Shown: positions 27,089 to 36,027 of the stretch, one piece after another
How the letters are laid out: every line of letters starts with the position of its first letter
How positions within the stretch are numbered: position 1 is the stretch's first letter
Source of the DNA: UBA10649 sp963755335
GTDB lineage: Bacteria > Actinomycetota > Actinomycetes > S36-B12
NCBI GenBank assembly: GCA_963755335.1
Contig: CAVWJW010000008.1
Coordinates: 1,550,001 to 1,614,000 of the forward strand
Direction of reading: 5' to 3'
DNA length: 64,000 nucleotides
The notes under the pieces: model-generated
The model's input: only the letters and a program-made list of their open reading frames with translations
Database searches by the model: none
What the model was told of the DNA's origin: nothing
Program-made: the position numbers and the translations under genes

Positions 27089-27844
27089 CTACTGGTCGAC
27101 CAGTTCCATGATCTCGTCGCTGATGTCGAAGTTCGCGAACACGTTCTGGACGTCGTCGCTGTCCTCGAGGGCCTCGATGAGCCGGAACACCTTGCGGGCG
27201 CCGTCCTCGTCGAGGTCGACGCTGACGCTGGGCAGGAAGTTCGCCTCGGCCGACTCGTAGTCCATCCCGGCGGCCTGGATCGCGGTGCGCACGGCCACCA
27301 TGTCGGTGGCCTCGGACACGATCTCGAAGGCCTCGCCCAGGTCGTTGACCTCCTCGGCGCCGGCGTCGAGGACGACCATGAGGATGTCGTCCTCGGTGAC
27401 GCCCTCGGCCTTGGGCACGATGACGACGCCCTTGCGGCTGAACAGGTAGGCGACGGAGCCGGGGTCGGCCATCGATCCGCCGTTGCGGGTGAGCGCGACG
27501 CGCACGTCGGTCGCCGCGCGGTTGCGGTTGTCGGTGAGGCACTCGACGAGCAGCGCGACGCCGCTGGGGCCGTACCCCTCGTACATGATCGTCTGCCAGT
27601 CCGCGCCGCCCGCCTCGGCGCCGGAGCCGCGCTTGACGGCGCGATCGATGTTGTCGGCCGGCACCGAGTTCTTCTTCGCCTTCTGGACGGCGTCGTACAG
27701 GGTCGGGTTGCCGTTGAGGTCACCGCCGCCCAGGCGCGCGGCCACCTCGATGTTCTTGATCAGCCGCGCGAAGAGCTTGCCGCGCTTCGCGTCGACGACG
27801 GCCTTCTTGTGCTTGGTGGTCGCCCATTTGGAGTGACCGCTCAT
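27089..27844 (-). CDS. YebC/PmpR family protein
   Basis: A 251-residue protein starting MSGHSKWATTKHKKAVVDAKRGKLFARLIK, the hallmark of the family. YEGYGPSGVALLVECLTDNRNRA and the acidic C-terminal ETDMVA-like block (here EATDMVAVRT) are present. The family is described as a transcriptional regulator, or as a factor relieving ribosome stalling at proline-rich sequences. The ATG overlaps the pdxT stop as ATGA. Confidence 0.94.
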   Translation of the reverse strand: MSGHSKWATTKHKKAVVDAKRGKLFARLIKNIEVAARLGGGDLNGNPTLYDAVQKAKKNSVPADNIDRAVKRGSGAEAGGADWQTIMYEGYGPSGVALLVECLTDNRNRAATDVRVALTRNGGSMADPGSVAYLFSRKGVVIVPKAEGVTEDDILMVVLDAGAEEVNDLGEAFEIVSEATDMVAVRTAIQAAGMDYESAEANFLPSVSVDLDEDGARKVFRLIEALEDSDDVQNVFANFDISDEIMELVDQ

Positions 27845-28446
27845 TGATTCCTCACCATCTCAGCGAAGTACTCGTGGATCCTCAGGTCGCCGGTCAGCTC
27901 AGGGTGGAACGCCGTTGCCAGGAGGGACCCCTGTCGGACGGCCACGATCGTACCGTCGTTGCCCGCCCGAGCCACGGTCGCGAGGACCTCCACGTCGGGT
28001 CCCACCTCGTCGACCCTCGGCGCCCGGATGAAGACGGCGCAGAACGGCTCCGGACCGAGTGCAGGGATGTCGACGTCCGCCTCGAACGAGTCCACCTGGC
28101 GGCCGAAGGCATTGCGTCGAACCGTGACGTCCAGGCCCCCGATCGTCTCCTGGTCGGGGCGGGCGTCGGTGACCCGGTCGGCGAGCATGATCATGCCCGC
28201 ACAGGAACCGAACATGGGCATCCCTGCGGCGCGAGCCTCGCGCAGCGGCTCGAAGAAGCCGTCGAGGACGGCCAGCTTGGACATCGTGGTCGACTCGCCG
28301 CCGGGGATGACGAGGGCATCCACCTCGGCGAGTGTCGCGAGGGCGCGAACGGGCACGGCACGCGCACCGACGGCCTCGAGCGAGCGAATGTGCTCGCGAA
28401 CGTCACCTTGCAGCGCCAGCACCCCGATGAACGGGGACGAGCTCAC
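27841..28446 (-). CDS. pdxT: Pyridoxal 5'-phosphate synthase glutaminase subunit PdxT
   Basis: Releases ammonia from glutamine and passes it to PdxS. The 201 residues have GVLALQGDVREH, IPGGESTTMSKL, the nucleophile Cys in GSCAGMIML and the His/Glu of the triad in FHPELTGD. The GTG overlaps the pdxS stop as GTGA and its own stop overlaps yebC, so pdxS-pdxT-yebC is one coupled unit. Confidence 0.97.
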   Translation of the reverse strand: MSSSPFIGVLALQGDVREHIRSLEAVGARAVPVRALATLAEVDALVIPGGESTTMSKLAVLDGFFEPLREARAAGMPMFGSCAGMIMLADRVTDARPDQETIGGLDVTVRRNAFGRQVDSFEADVDIPALGPEPFCAVFIRAPRVDEVGPDVEVLATVARAGNDGTIVAVRQGSLLATAFHPELTGDLRIHEYFAEMVRNQ

Positions 28447-29339
28447 CAGCCTCGGTCCTCCAGGCGGTGGTGTACCGGGATGTCGGCGACGTTGATGCCG
28501 ACCATCGCCTCGCCGAGGCCGCGGGAGACCTTGGCGACGACGTCAGGATTGTCGAAGTGGCGGGTGGCCTGCACGATGGCGGCGGCACGCTTGGCCGGCT
28601 CCCCCGACTTGAAGATCCCCGAGCCGACGAAGACGCCGTCGGCACCGAGCTGCATCATCATCGACGCGTCGGCCGGCGTCGCGATGCCGCCGGCGACGAA
28701 CAGCACGACGGGCAGGGAGCCGAGCTCGGCGACCTCCTTGACGAGCGCGTACGGCGCCTGCAGTTCCTTGGCGGCCACGTACAGCTCGTCCTTCGACATC
28801 GAGGTGAGGCGCGCGATCTCGCCCTTGATCGTGCGGATGTGCGTGACGGCGTTCGACACGTCGCCCGTGCCGGCCTCGCCCTTGGACCGGATCATGGCCG
28901 CGCCCTCGGTGAGGCGGCGCAGCGCCTCGCCCAGGTTGGTGGCGCCGCACACGAAGGGCACGGTGAACTGCCACTTGTCGATGTGGTTCTTGTAGTCGGC
29001 CGGTGTGAGGACCTCGGACTCGTCGATGTAGTCGACGCCGAGGGACTGAACGACCTGGGCCTCGGCGAAGTGACCGATGCGCGCCTTCGCCATGACAGGG
29101 ATGGACACCGCGGCGATGATGCCGTCGATCATGTCCGGATCCGACATGCGGGCCACGCCGCCCTGCGCCCGGATGTCCGCCGGCACCCGCTCGAGGGCCA
29201 TGACGGCCACCGCTCCGGCGTCCTCGGCGATCTTCGCCTGCTCGGGGGTGACCACGTCCATGATGACGCCGCCCTTGAGCATCTCGGCCATGCCACGCTT
29301 GACGCGGTCCGTTCCGACGATCGCCGACGAGTCCGACAC
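28443..29339 (-). CDS. pdxS: Pyridoxal 5'-phosphate synthase lyase subunit PdxS
   Basis: Condenses ribose 5-phosphate, glyceraldehyde 3-phosphate and ammonia to PLP in the DXP-independent route. The 298 residues show KRGMAEMLKGGVIMDVV (first active-site Asp and Lys region), MALERVPADIR, the second Lys in MAKARIGHFAEA, DYIDESEVLTPAD and the phosphate-binding GADGVFVGSGIF. The GTG at 29339 is chosen for its GAGG site six bases upstream and its position before the conserved GTDRVKRG. Confidence 0.97.
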   Translation of the reverse strand: MSDSSAIVGTDRVKRGMAEMLKGGVIMDVVTPEQAKIAEDAGAVAVMALERVPADIRAQGGVARMSDPDMIDGIIAAVSIPVMAKARIGHFAEAQVVQSLGVDYIDESEVLTPADYKNHIDKWQFTVPFVCGATNLGEALRRLTEGAAMIRSKGEAGTGDVSNAVTHIRTIKGEIARLTSMSKDELYVAAKELQAPYALVKEVAELGSLPVVLFVAGGIATPADASMMMQLGADGVFVGSGIFKSGEPAKRAAAIVQATRHFDNPDVVAKVSRGLGEAMVGINVADIPVHHRLEDRGW

Positions 29340-29426
29340 TTCAACCTCACCCAGGAAAGAACACGGCCTACTGCCGCATAGGACGCTCAATCCTACGGCC
29401 TGGCGCCCGAGAGAGCGCCACCGCGT

Positions 29427-29978
29427 TCACCGCCCAAGGAGGCCGGGGGGCGGGGAGTCGTCCATCTCGATGGTGTCGGGCCAGGGGGTGTGACCGGCAA
29501 GGCGGAACAGCCGGACCATCCGCTGACGCCTGAGCTGACGGCAGGCCCGGACCCCGTCGTTGAGGAACCTTCGGGACAGCTGCACGCGCCGACAGGCGGC
29601 ATCGAGCTCGGCCAGCATCTCCTCCCCATGCGCGGCGGCCGCGACCTCCGCGATGTCGTCGGTGTCGAGGGACACGAGGAGGGCCGCGGTGAGGTCGGAC
29701 TCCGCCAGCGCTCGCTCGGGCACCGGCCCGTCCGAGGCCGTGCGTGCGTCGTGGGCGGCCTCGGCGAGGACCAGGCTCGACGCGGGGTCGAGCGCCCCGG
29801 ACGAGGCGAGCTCGAGGGCGACCGACGATCGACGAAGCAGCTGGGCGTCCAGTGACAGCCAGGAGGAGTCGATGCGACGGTGGAGGTGGTCGAGGCGACC
29901 GGCGGTCATGCTCAGGTAGGCGCCGACGAGCAGGGTCACGATCAGGACGACGGCCGCCAGAATCGCCCAGCCCGTCAT
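29427..29978 (-). CDS. Conserved single-pass membrane protein of the PIM cluster
   Basis: A 183-residue protein with one N-terminal helix at about 4-24 (GWAILAAVVLIVTLLVGAYL), then a soluble helical domain with RRIDSSWLSLDAQLLRR resembling the LemA fold. Its ATG overlaps the pimA stop as ATGA. In mycobacteria a membrane protein of unknown role also follows pimA. It is presumably linked to envelope lipid synthesis, but no reaction can be assigned. Confidence 0.7.
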   Translation of the reverse strand: MTGWAILAAVVLIVTLLVGAYLSMTAGRLDHLHRRIDSSWLSLDAQLLRRSSVALELASSGALDPASSLVLAEAAHDARTASDGPVPERALAESDLTAALLVSLDTDDIAEVAAAAHGEEMLAELDAACRRVQLSRRFLNDGVRACRQLRRQRMVRLFRLAGHTPWPDTIEMDDSPPPGLLGR

Positions 29979-31147
29979 GACCCGTCCCCGCGCGAGCCGA
30001 GCCGGCCCACGAGCTGACCGCGCAGGTCCTCGGTCACCTTCTCCCCCGGCATGTGCACGCTCTCGTACACGGCGATCACATCGTCGACCACCCGGTCCCA
30101 GTCGAACTCGCGCACGCGGCGATCTGCCTGGGACACGTAGCGGGAGCGAAGCGCCTGGTCCCGGATCAGCGCCACGAGCCCCGCTGCCAGTGCTGCAGAG
30201 TCCTGATTCGCGAAGAGCTGCCCGCACCGGCCGTCCTCGAGCACCCGGCGGAATGCGGGAAGGTCCGAGGCGATGACAGCGGACTGAGCGGCCATGGCCT
30301 CGACGAGGACGATGCCGAACGACTCGCCGCCGGTGTGCGGTGCCACGTACACGTCCACGGATCGAAGGGCCCTTGCCTTCTCGTCGTCGCTGATGAAGCC
30401 GAGGAATCGCACCGATCCGCGCGCCTCCTCAGGAAGCTGCGCGCGAGCATCCTCGACGTCGCCTGGGCCGGCGACGAGGAGCTCGAGGTCAGGAACCTGC
30501 TGCAGCACAGCGGGAAGCGCGTCGAACAGCACGGACAGGCCCTTGCGCGGCTCGTCCATCCGGCCGAGGAACAGCGCGCGCGGCCGGAGCTCCTCGCAGC
30601 CGGGCAGGCGCGCGGTCGACGCGAACGCCGACACCCGGACCCCGTTCGGGATGAGAACCGCATCACCACCGAGGTGCGCGACCATCGTTCGCCGGGCGTC
30701 CTCGCTGACGGCGATCCGTCCGCGCACCTTCTCCATGGCCGTCTGCCCGACGTAGTAGCCCGCCGCCATGATGCGCGACCGGTCGTGCGACGAGTGCCAT
30801 GTCGCGACCAGCGGACCGCGGGCGACCCACAGCGCGAGGATCGACAGGCTCGGCGCGACCGGCTCATGCACGTGCACGATGTCGAAGTCACCCTCGCGCA
30901 CCCAGTTGCGCACGCGCCGCGTCGCCTTGACCCCGAAGCTCAGGCGGGCGACCGAGCCGTTGTACCGGACCGCGACCGGCTTGCCACCATCCGCGACATA
31001 CGGCGGCAGGTCTCGGGCATCGTCGACCGGAGCCAGGACGCTCACCTCGTGCCCATGGTCACCGAGGGCCACGGCGAGGTCGGCCACGTGGCTTCGGACG
31101 CCGCCGGGAACATCCCAGGCGTACGGGCACACCAGCCCGATCCTCAC
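29975..31147 (-). CDS. pimA: Phosphatidyl-myo-inositol mannosyltransferase PimA (GT4)
   Basis: Transfers the first mannose from GDP-mannose to phosphatidylinositol on the inner leaflet. The 390 residues begin VRIGLVCPYAWDVPGGVRSHV, with the glycine-rich loop. The GT4 C-terminal half has FLGRMDEPRKGLSVL (diphosphate-binding Arg/Lys) and the EX7E-like GGESFGIVLVEAMA. HVHEPVAPSLS is typical of PimA. The GTG at 31147 has GGAGG upstream and overlaps the acyltransferase stop. Confidence 0.93.
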   Translation of the reverse strand: MRIGLVCPYAWDVPGGVRSHVADLAVALGDHGHEVSVLAPVDDARDLPPYVADGGKPVAVRYNGSVARLSFGVKATRRVRNWVREGDFDIVHVHEPVAPSLSILALWVARGPLVATWHSSHDRSRIMAAGYYVGQTAMEKVRGRIAVSEDARRTMVAHLGGDAVLIPNGVRVSAFASTARLPGCEELRPRALFLGRMDEPRKGLSVLFDALPAVLQQVPDLELLVAGPGDVEDARAQLPEEARGSVRFLGFISDDEKARALRSVDVYVAPHTGGESFGIVLVEAMAAQSAVIASDLPAFRRVLEDGRCGQLFANQDSAALAAGLVALIRDQALRSRYVSQADRRVREFDWDRVVDDVIAVYESVHMPGEKVTEDLRGQLVGRLGSRGDGS

Positions 31148-32100
31148 GTGTCCCTCCGCCTCGTGGGATCGAGGTCGGCCAGCCATACCGGCTGCATCAT
31201 GTGCCAGTCGATGCTGTGCTCGCGGATCTTGCGCTCATGCGCGGAGGCGATGGCCTGCGTCATCGTGTGGATCTTCTCGGCGCGGGTGCCCTCGGCCGGG
31301 ACCGGGATCGGATCATGGACGTAGCCGGTGCCGAGTGGTCCGTCGTACCAGAGCGTGACGGGCATCACCGGCCGGCCCGTCATGATGCCGAGCACGGCCG
31401 GGCCAGCGGGCAGGGACGCCGGCTCACCGAAGAAGTCGACCACGACCCCGCTGCGACTGATGTCACGATCGCCGAGCAGCGGAACGATCTGACCGTGCTG
31501 GAGCGCTCGAGCGAGCTTGCGGATCACGTCCGGGTCGCCCAGAGCCACGACGTTCATGCCGAGCGACTGCCGGTAGGCCAGGAACTGCTCGAAGAGCCCC
31601 TCGGGCTTGAGCCGCTCGGCCACCGTGGTCAGGCCGCCGTAGCGCAGGCAGCCCCACGCCCCGGCGAGGTCCCAGTTGCCGCCGTGGTTGACGACCATCA
31701 CCGCGCCCGTGCCCGACTCGACAGCGGCGTCCATCAACTCCTTGCGCTCGAGGTCGAACCCCGCACGCACCTCGTCCGGACTCATGGTCGGCAGCCGGAA
31801 CGCCTCGCACCAGTAGCGCAGGTAGCTGCGCATGCCGAGCCGGCTCATCTCGCGCAGCTCGTCGGGAGTCGCCTCCGGGTGGATGCGCGCCTGGTTGCGC
31901 TCGAACTGGACGACACCGCCGCCGCGGCGCCTCCACAGCACGTCGGCGGCCCGGTTGAACACGCCGAACGCTGCGCGCGGCGGCAGGACCTTGACGAGCT
32001 TCCAGCCGGTGGCGAAGGCCCACTCGGTCGCGGCATCCTTGGCTCGCGCCGATCTGGCAGGCGTGACGAGGTCGGATGTCGCCTGGCGAGCCTCAGCCAT
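31144..32100 (-). CDS. PIM acyltransferase (PatA-like, LpxL/HtrB family)
   Basis: Probably acylates the mannose of PIM1/PIM2 from acyl-CoA at the inner membrane face. The 318-residue protein carries the HX4D motif in NHGGNWDLAG, followed by LGDRDISRSGVVVDFFGEPASLPAGPA and WHMMQPVW, all typical of the family. A weak membrane-binding helix lies near 40-55. It starts 8 bases inside the end of pgsA and is coupled to pimA. Confidence 0.9.
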   Translation of the reverse strand: MAEARQATSDLVTPARSARAKDAATEWAFATGWKLVKVLPPRAAFGVFNRAADVLWRRRGGGVVQFERNQARIHPEATPDELREMSRLGMRSYLRYWCEAFRLPTMSPDEVRAGFDLERKELMDAAVESGTGAVMVVNHGGNWDLAGAWGCLRYGGLTTVAERLKPEGLFEQFLAYRQSLGMNVVALGDPDVIRKLARALQHGQIVPLLGDRDISRSGVVVDFFGEPASLPAGPAVLGIMTGRPVMPVTLWYDGPLGTGYVHDPIPVPAEGTRAEKIHTMTQAIASAHERKIREHSIDWHMMQPVWLADLDPTRRRDT

Positions 32101-32716
32101 GGGCGTCGGGCTTGGGCGTCACCAGCTGCTTGCGCACCGTGGCGACGCGCTGCGCAATGGTGACAAGGCCGAGGGCACCCAGCAGCCAGAGCGCCCCCGG
32201 GAGGACGTACGGCACGCCGAAGCCGGTGAGCAGTGCCGCGATGCCGGCGACGATGAGGCGCTCGGCACGTTCTGCAATGCCGACGTTCGCCGTCGCGCCC
32301 ACCGCCTCGGCACGTGCCTTGGCATACGACGTCACCTGGCCCGTGACCAGCGCGAGGATGGCTGCTGCAGCAATCCAGGGCTGCTCATGGAACGCGCCGT
32401 ACAGCGCGAGTGCACCGAAGATCGCACCGTCGCTGAGTCGGTCCATCGTGGCGTCGAGGAAGTTCCCCCACGGCCCCGACGTGCCGGCCATCCGCGCCAT
32501 CGTGCCGTCGAGCAGGTCGCTGAGTGCCAGGACGACGAGCAGGATGACCGCAGGGATGAACCAGCCCTGCGGCAGGCACACGAGCGCAACCGTCACGACG
32601 GCGACCGTTCCGCCGATCGTGACGGCGTCGGGCGAGACGTGCATGCGCAGCAGGAGCCGGGCCACCGGGTCGACGGCCCCGCTCACGACTCGGCGGGCAG
32701 CCGGGTTGTTCAACAC
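32093..32716 (-). CDS. pgsA: Phosphatidylinositol phosphate synthase (CDP-alcohol phosphotransferase)
   Basis: Joins CDP-diacylglycerol to inositol 3-phosphate to begin PI and PIM synthesis. The 207 residues include the full CDP-alcohol signature DLLDGTMARM..G...FLD..MDRLSD near residues 67-95 and about six membrane helices. The GTG at 32716 is chosen since it directly precedes LNNPAARR, the usual N-terminus. Position upstream of PatA-like and PimA supports PI-phosphate synthase over phosphatidylglycerophosphate synthase. Confidence 0.92.
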   Translation of the reverse strand: MLNNPAARRVVSGAVDPVARLLLRMHVSPDAVTIGGTVAVVTVALVCLPQGWFIPAVILLVVLALSDLLDGTMARMAGTSGPWGNFLDATMDRLSDGAIFGALALYGAFHEQPWIAAAAILALVTGQVTSYAKARAEAVGATANVGIAERAERLIVAGIAALLTGFGVPYVLPGALWLLGALGLVTIAQRVATVRKQLVTPKPDAHG

Positions 32717-32827
32717 GCTGCTGATGCTATCGGCCGACGCGATAGCGTCGGAGGACTGCGAGCCTCTGGGTTGCCTCGGGCTGCGCGCAGGGAGCAGGCT
32801 TACCGCACATCGCTGAAGGAGCCCTTG

Positions 32828-34984
32828 ATGGTCGAGAAGAAGTCGGACAGGAAGTCCGGAGCCGCCCCCGTTGCCGTTGCGCCCGACCGGATCCGCAACG
32901 TCGTCCTCGTGGGTCCGGCCGGGTCCGGCAAGACGTCCCTCATGGAGTCGCTCCTCAACGCTGCAGGAGCGACTTCTCGTCGTGGGAGCGTCGGCGAGGG
33001 CACGACCGTCGGCGACACCGACCCCGTCGCCATCCGCCAGAAGCGCTCGGTCGGCCTGGCCGTCGCCTCCTTCGAGTGGAAGGGCGACGTCATCAACCTC
33101 GTCGACACGCCCGGATACGCCGACTTCATGGGTGAGCTGCGCGCCGGCCTGCGCGGCGCGGACGCGGCCCTGTTCGTCGTCTCCTCCGTCGACGGCGTCG
33201 ACGCGGCCACCGCCAAGCTGTGGGACGAGTGCGAGTTCGTCGGAATGCCGCGCGCGGTGGTGGTCACCAACCTCGACAAGGACCGCGCGAACTTCGACGA
33301 GACCGTGGCCGTCTGCCAGCGACTGTTCACCGGCGGCGGCGGAGTGCTCCCCCTCTTCCTGCCGATGCACGGCGATGACGAGGTCGTCGCGGGCTTCATC
33401 GACCTGCTCGATGAGCAGGTCTGGGACTGGAGCAGCGGCTCCGTGCAGGTCCGCGACGCGGAGGAGCGGCACAAGGAGCTCATCGAGACCGAGCGTTCCT
33501 CGCTCATCGAGGGCGTCGTCACCGAGTCCGAGGACGAGGACCTCATGGAGCGCTTCATCGGTGGCGAGCACGTGGCCAACGACCTTCTGGCCGCCGATCT
33601 CGAGAAGGCCGTCGCCAAGGGGCACTTCCATCCGGTCATGGGTCACGCGATCACGTCGGCGAACGTCGGATCCGAGCTCATCCTCGATCTCATCGTCCGC
33701 GGCTTCCCGTCACCGGTCGAGCACGAGCTGCCCACCGTCACCCGCATCGACGGCTCCCCCGCGACTCCGATCACGTCCGACCCGGACGGGCCGCTCGTCG
33801 CCGAGGTCATCAAGACCACGTCGGACCCCTACGTCGGCAAGGTGTCGATCGTCCGGGTCTTCTCCGGCACCCTGAGGAGCGACGCCGTCGTGCACGTGTC
33901 GGGGCACTTCGGCGATGGTTCGGGGCATGGCAGCCACGACATCGACGAGCGCATCGGTCACCTGACGGCCATGCTCGGCAGCAGCTTCACCGACGTCGCG
34001 GCCGCCATCGCCGGCAGCATCGTCGCCGTCAGCAAGCTCACCAGGGCCGAGACCGGCGACACCCTGTCCTCGCCCGAGGTCCCGCTGCTCATGGAGCCCT
34101 GGCGCATGCCCGAGCCGCTGCTGCCGCTGGCCATCAAGCCGCACAGCGCCGGCGACGACGACAAGCTCGGCACCGCGCTGAGCCGCGTGGTCGCCGAGGA
34201 TCCGACGCTGCGGGTCGACCACCCCGAGGAGACCGGGCAGATCATCCTGTGGACGCTCGGCGAGGCGCACGCCGATCTCGTCCTCGACCGCATCAAGACG
34301 CGCTACGGCGTCGACGTCGACTCCGCCGAGATGCGCGCGTCGATGCGCGAGACGTTCTCCGGCCCTGCGGGCGGAAACGGCCGACTGGTCAAGCAGTCCG
34401 GCGGCCACGGCCAGTACGCCGTGTGCGAGATCAACGTCGAGCCACTGCCCGCTGGTACCGGTTTCGAGTTCGTCGACAAGATCGTCGGCGGCGCGATCCC
34501 CCGCAACTTCATCCCGTCGGTCGAGAAGGGCCTGCGCCACCAGATGACCCAGGGCGTGGCAGCCGGCTTCCCCGTCGTCGACATCCGGGTGACCCTGCTC
34601 GACGGCAAGTTCCACACGGTCGACTCGTCCGACATGGCCTTCCAGACGGCCGGCTCACTGGCCCTGAAGGATGCCGCAGCGAAGGCCGTCATCAGCCTGC
34701 TCGAGCCGATCGTGACGCTCACGGTCATCGTTCCCGACGAGCACGTGGGCGCCGTCATCGCCGACGTGTCCACGCGGCGCGGAATGATCAAGGGGACCAA
34801 CTCCCTGGCCGGCGGTCGCTCACAGGTCGTGGCCGAGGTGCCCGAGGCCGAGATCTCCCGGTACGCGATCGACATCCGGAGCATCACCCACGGCACCGGA
34901 GAGTTCAGCCGCGAGCCGGCGGGCTACGCCCCGGTCCCGGTGAACATCGCCAAGAAGATCATCGACGAGGCGCAGACCAGGTAG
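32828..34984 (+). CDS. Elongation factor G-like GTPase (EF-G2/FusA2 type)
   Basis: A 718-residue EF-G paralogue. The P-loop is GPAGSGKTSLMES instead of the GHIDAGKTT of translocating EF-G. DTPGYADFMGEL and TNLDKDRAN supply G3 and G4. EF-G domains II-V follow, including the domain IV stretch SGGHGQYAVCEI. Such proteins bind ribosomes and GTP, but FusA2 is reported to lack normal translocase activity. The ATG has AAGGAG seven bases upstream. It is on the plus strand within an otherwise minus-strand cluster. Confidence 0.88.
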   Translation: MVEKKSDRKSGAAPVAVAPDRIRNVVLVGPAGSGKTSLMESLLNAAGATSRRGSVGEGTTVGDTDPVAIRQKRSVGLAVASFEWKGDVINLVDTPGYADFMGELRAGLRGADAALFVVSSVDGVDAATAKLWDECEFVGMPRAVVVTNLDKDRANFDETVAVCQRLFTGGGGVLPLFLPMHGDDEVVAGFIDLLDEQVWDWSSGSVQVRDAEERHKELIETERSSLIEGVVTESEDEDLMERFIGGEHVANDLLAADLEKAVAKGHFHPVMGHAITSANVGSELILDLIVRGFPSPVEHELPTVTRIDGSPATPITSDPDGPLVAEVIKTTSDPYVGKVSIVRVFSGTLRSDAVVHVSGHFGDGSGHGSHDIDERIGHLTAMLGSSFTDVAAAIAGSIVAVSKLTRAETGDTLSSPEVPLLMEPWRMPEPLLPLAIKPHSAGDDDKLGTALSRVVAEDPTLRVDHPEETGQIILWTLGEAHADLVLDRIKTRYGVDVDSAEMRASMRETFSGPAGGNGRLVKQSGGHGQYAVCEINVEPLPAGTGFEFVDKIVGGAIPRNFIPSVEKGLRHQMTQGVAAGFPVVDIRVTLLDGKFHTVDSSDMAFQTAGSLALKDAAAKAVISLLEPIVTLTVIVPDEHVGAVIADVSTRRGMIKGTNSLAGGRSQVVAEVPEAEISRYAIDIRSITHGTGEFSREPAGYAPVPVNIAKKIIDEAQTR

Positions 34985-34992
34985 CTGCGTGC

Positions 34993-35046
34993 TGCGTCAC
35001 TGGTGGCTGGACAATTCGCGGACAATCACCAACCACGCGTGACGCA
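34993..35046. terminator. Inverted repeat between convergent fusA2-like and cupin genes
   Basis: TGCGTCAC at 34993-35000 pairs with GTGACGCA at 35039-35046, and inner GGTGG/CCACC-type segments could extend the stem. It starts 9 bases after the plus-strand stop and 19 bases before the minus-strand stop. It may stop transcription from both sides. There is no U-run, so the call is tentative. Confidence 0.45.
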
Positions 35047-35064
35047 GGTGGCGTCCGCGCCGGA

Positions 35065-35514
35065 CTAGGGGGTCGGCCAGTCCAGCGAGGATCGACCGGT
35101 GTCCGTGCCGACGAACTCGCCGTCCGGCCCGCCGGCGAAGCGCAGCGACCAGTCCTGCGAGGTGAGCGGACGGTAGCGGTGCTCGGCCCGCTCGACGGCC
35201 ATGATGTCGCCGGCCCCGAGCTGCACCGCGACGGCGCCCTCCTCGGTCCAGAACTCGACGATGCCCTCGCCCGAGATCACCGTCTCGAACTCGTTCACGT
35301 TGTTGATGTGCCACGCCCCCATGCCCGTCGCCGCAGCCACCTCGTCCGCGGGGGGCTCGGCCACCATGCGGAAGCGCTCGTCGAGGGAATCGGCCCCCAG
35401 CACCTCGGCCCTGACGTCGTCAAGATCCGGCGAGTCGACGCTCAGGATGCGGACCCCGGCGTCGGCGAGGAGCACCCGCGCCGCCGACTCGACGCGTCCG
35501 ATGAAGATCGCCAT
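35065..35514 (-). CDS. Small cupin-like protein (acireductone dioxygenase-like fold)
   Basis: A 149-residue protein with a cupin core: GAWHINNVNEFETVISGEG, then WTEEGAVAVQLGAGDIMAVERAEHRY. In the first motif the usual HxH is H-I-N, so only one His, the Glu and the later His remain as metal ligands. The start MAIFIGRVESAARVLL has no known signature. It lies 2 bases after the HIT gene and is co-transcribed with thrS. Function unknown. Confidence 0.7.
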   Translation of the reverse strand: MAIFIGRVESAARVLLADAGVRILSVDSPDLDDVRAEVLGADSLDERFRMVAEPPADEVAAATGMGAWHINNVNEFETVISGEGIVEFWTEEGAVAVQLGAGDIMAVERAEHRYRPLTSQDWSLRFAGGPDGEFVGTDTGRSSLDWPTP

Positions 35515-35516
35515 GG

Positions 35517-36026
35517 CTACTTCTCCCATTCCTCTGCGAGCAGTTGACGAGTGTCCTCGAGCAGCTGCGGGATGACCTTGGTGCCGCCGATGATCGGCAT
35601 GAAGTTCGTGTCGCCGCCCCACCTCGGGACGATGTGCTGGTGCAGGTGCCCGGCGATGCCGGCCCCGGAGACCGAGCCCTGATTCATCCCGATGTTGAAG
35701 CCCTGGGCGCCCGACACGGTGCGGACCACGCGCATGGCGTTCTGCGTGAAGGCGCCGAGCTCGGCAACCTCGCTCGCCGAGAGGTCGGGGTAGTCGGCGA
35801 CGTGCCGGAACGGGCAGATCATCAGGTGCCCGGAGTTGTACGGATACAGGTTGAGGACCGCGTAGACCTCGGTCCCGCGCGCCACAACGAGCCCCTCGTC
35901 GACCGGCAGGTCCGGTGCCCGGCAGAACGGGCAGTCGGTACCCGCGTCGTCGTGGTCGGGCTTGCCCTCTCCGCGCAGGTACACCATGCGGTGCGGCGTG
36001 TAGAGCCGCTCCCACCCGTCGGTCAT
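35517..36026 (-). CDS. HIT-family nucleotide hydrolase/phosphorylase
   Basis: A 169-residue histidine-triad protein. The active site is GHLHQHIVPRW. A CPFC motif near residue 32 resembles the Cys pair of mycobacterial Ap4A phosphorylase (Rv2613c), which likewise lies between thrS and pgsA. The likely substrate is Ap4A or a related dinucleotide, a by-product of aminoacyl-tRNA synthetases. It starts 1 base after thrS. Confidence 0.9.
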   Translation of the reverse strand: MTDGWERLYTPHRMVYLRGEGKPDHDDAGTDCPFCRAPDLPVDEGLVVARGTEVYAVLNLYPYNSGHLMICPFRHVADYPDLSASEVAELGAFTQNAMRVVRTVSGAQGFNIGMNQGSVSGAGIAGHLHQHIVPRWGGDTNFMPIIGGTKVIPQLLEDTRQLLAEEWEK

Positions 36027-36027
36027 G

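Noticed and set aside
31832..32827. N-terminal extension of the fusA2-like protein over pgsA
   Set aside because: The open frame continues upstream by chance. The ATG at 32828 has a good ribosome site and begins just before the GTPase domain.
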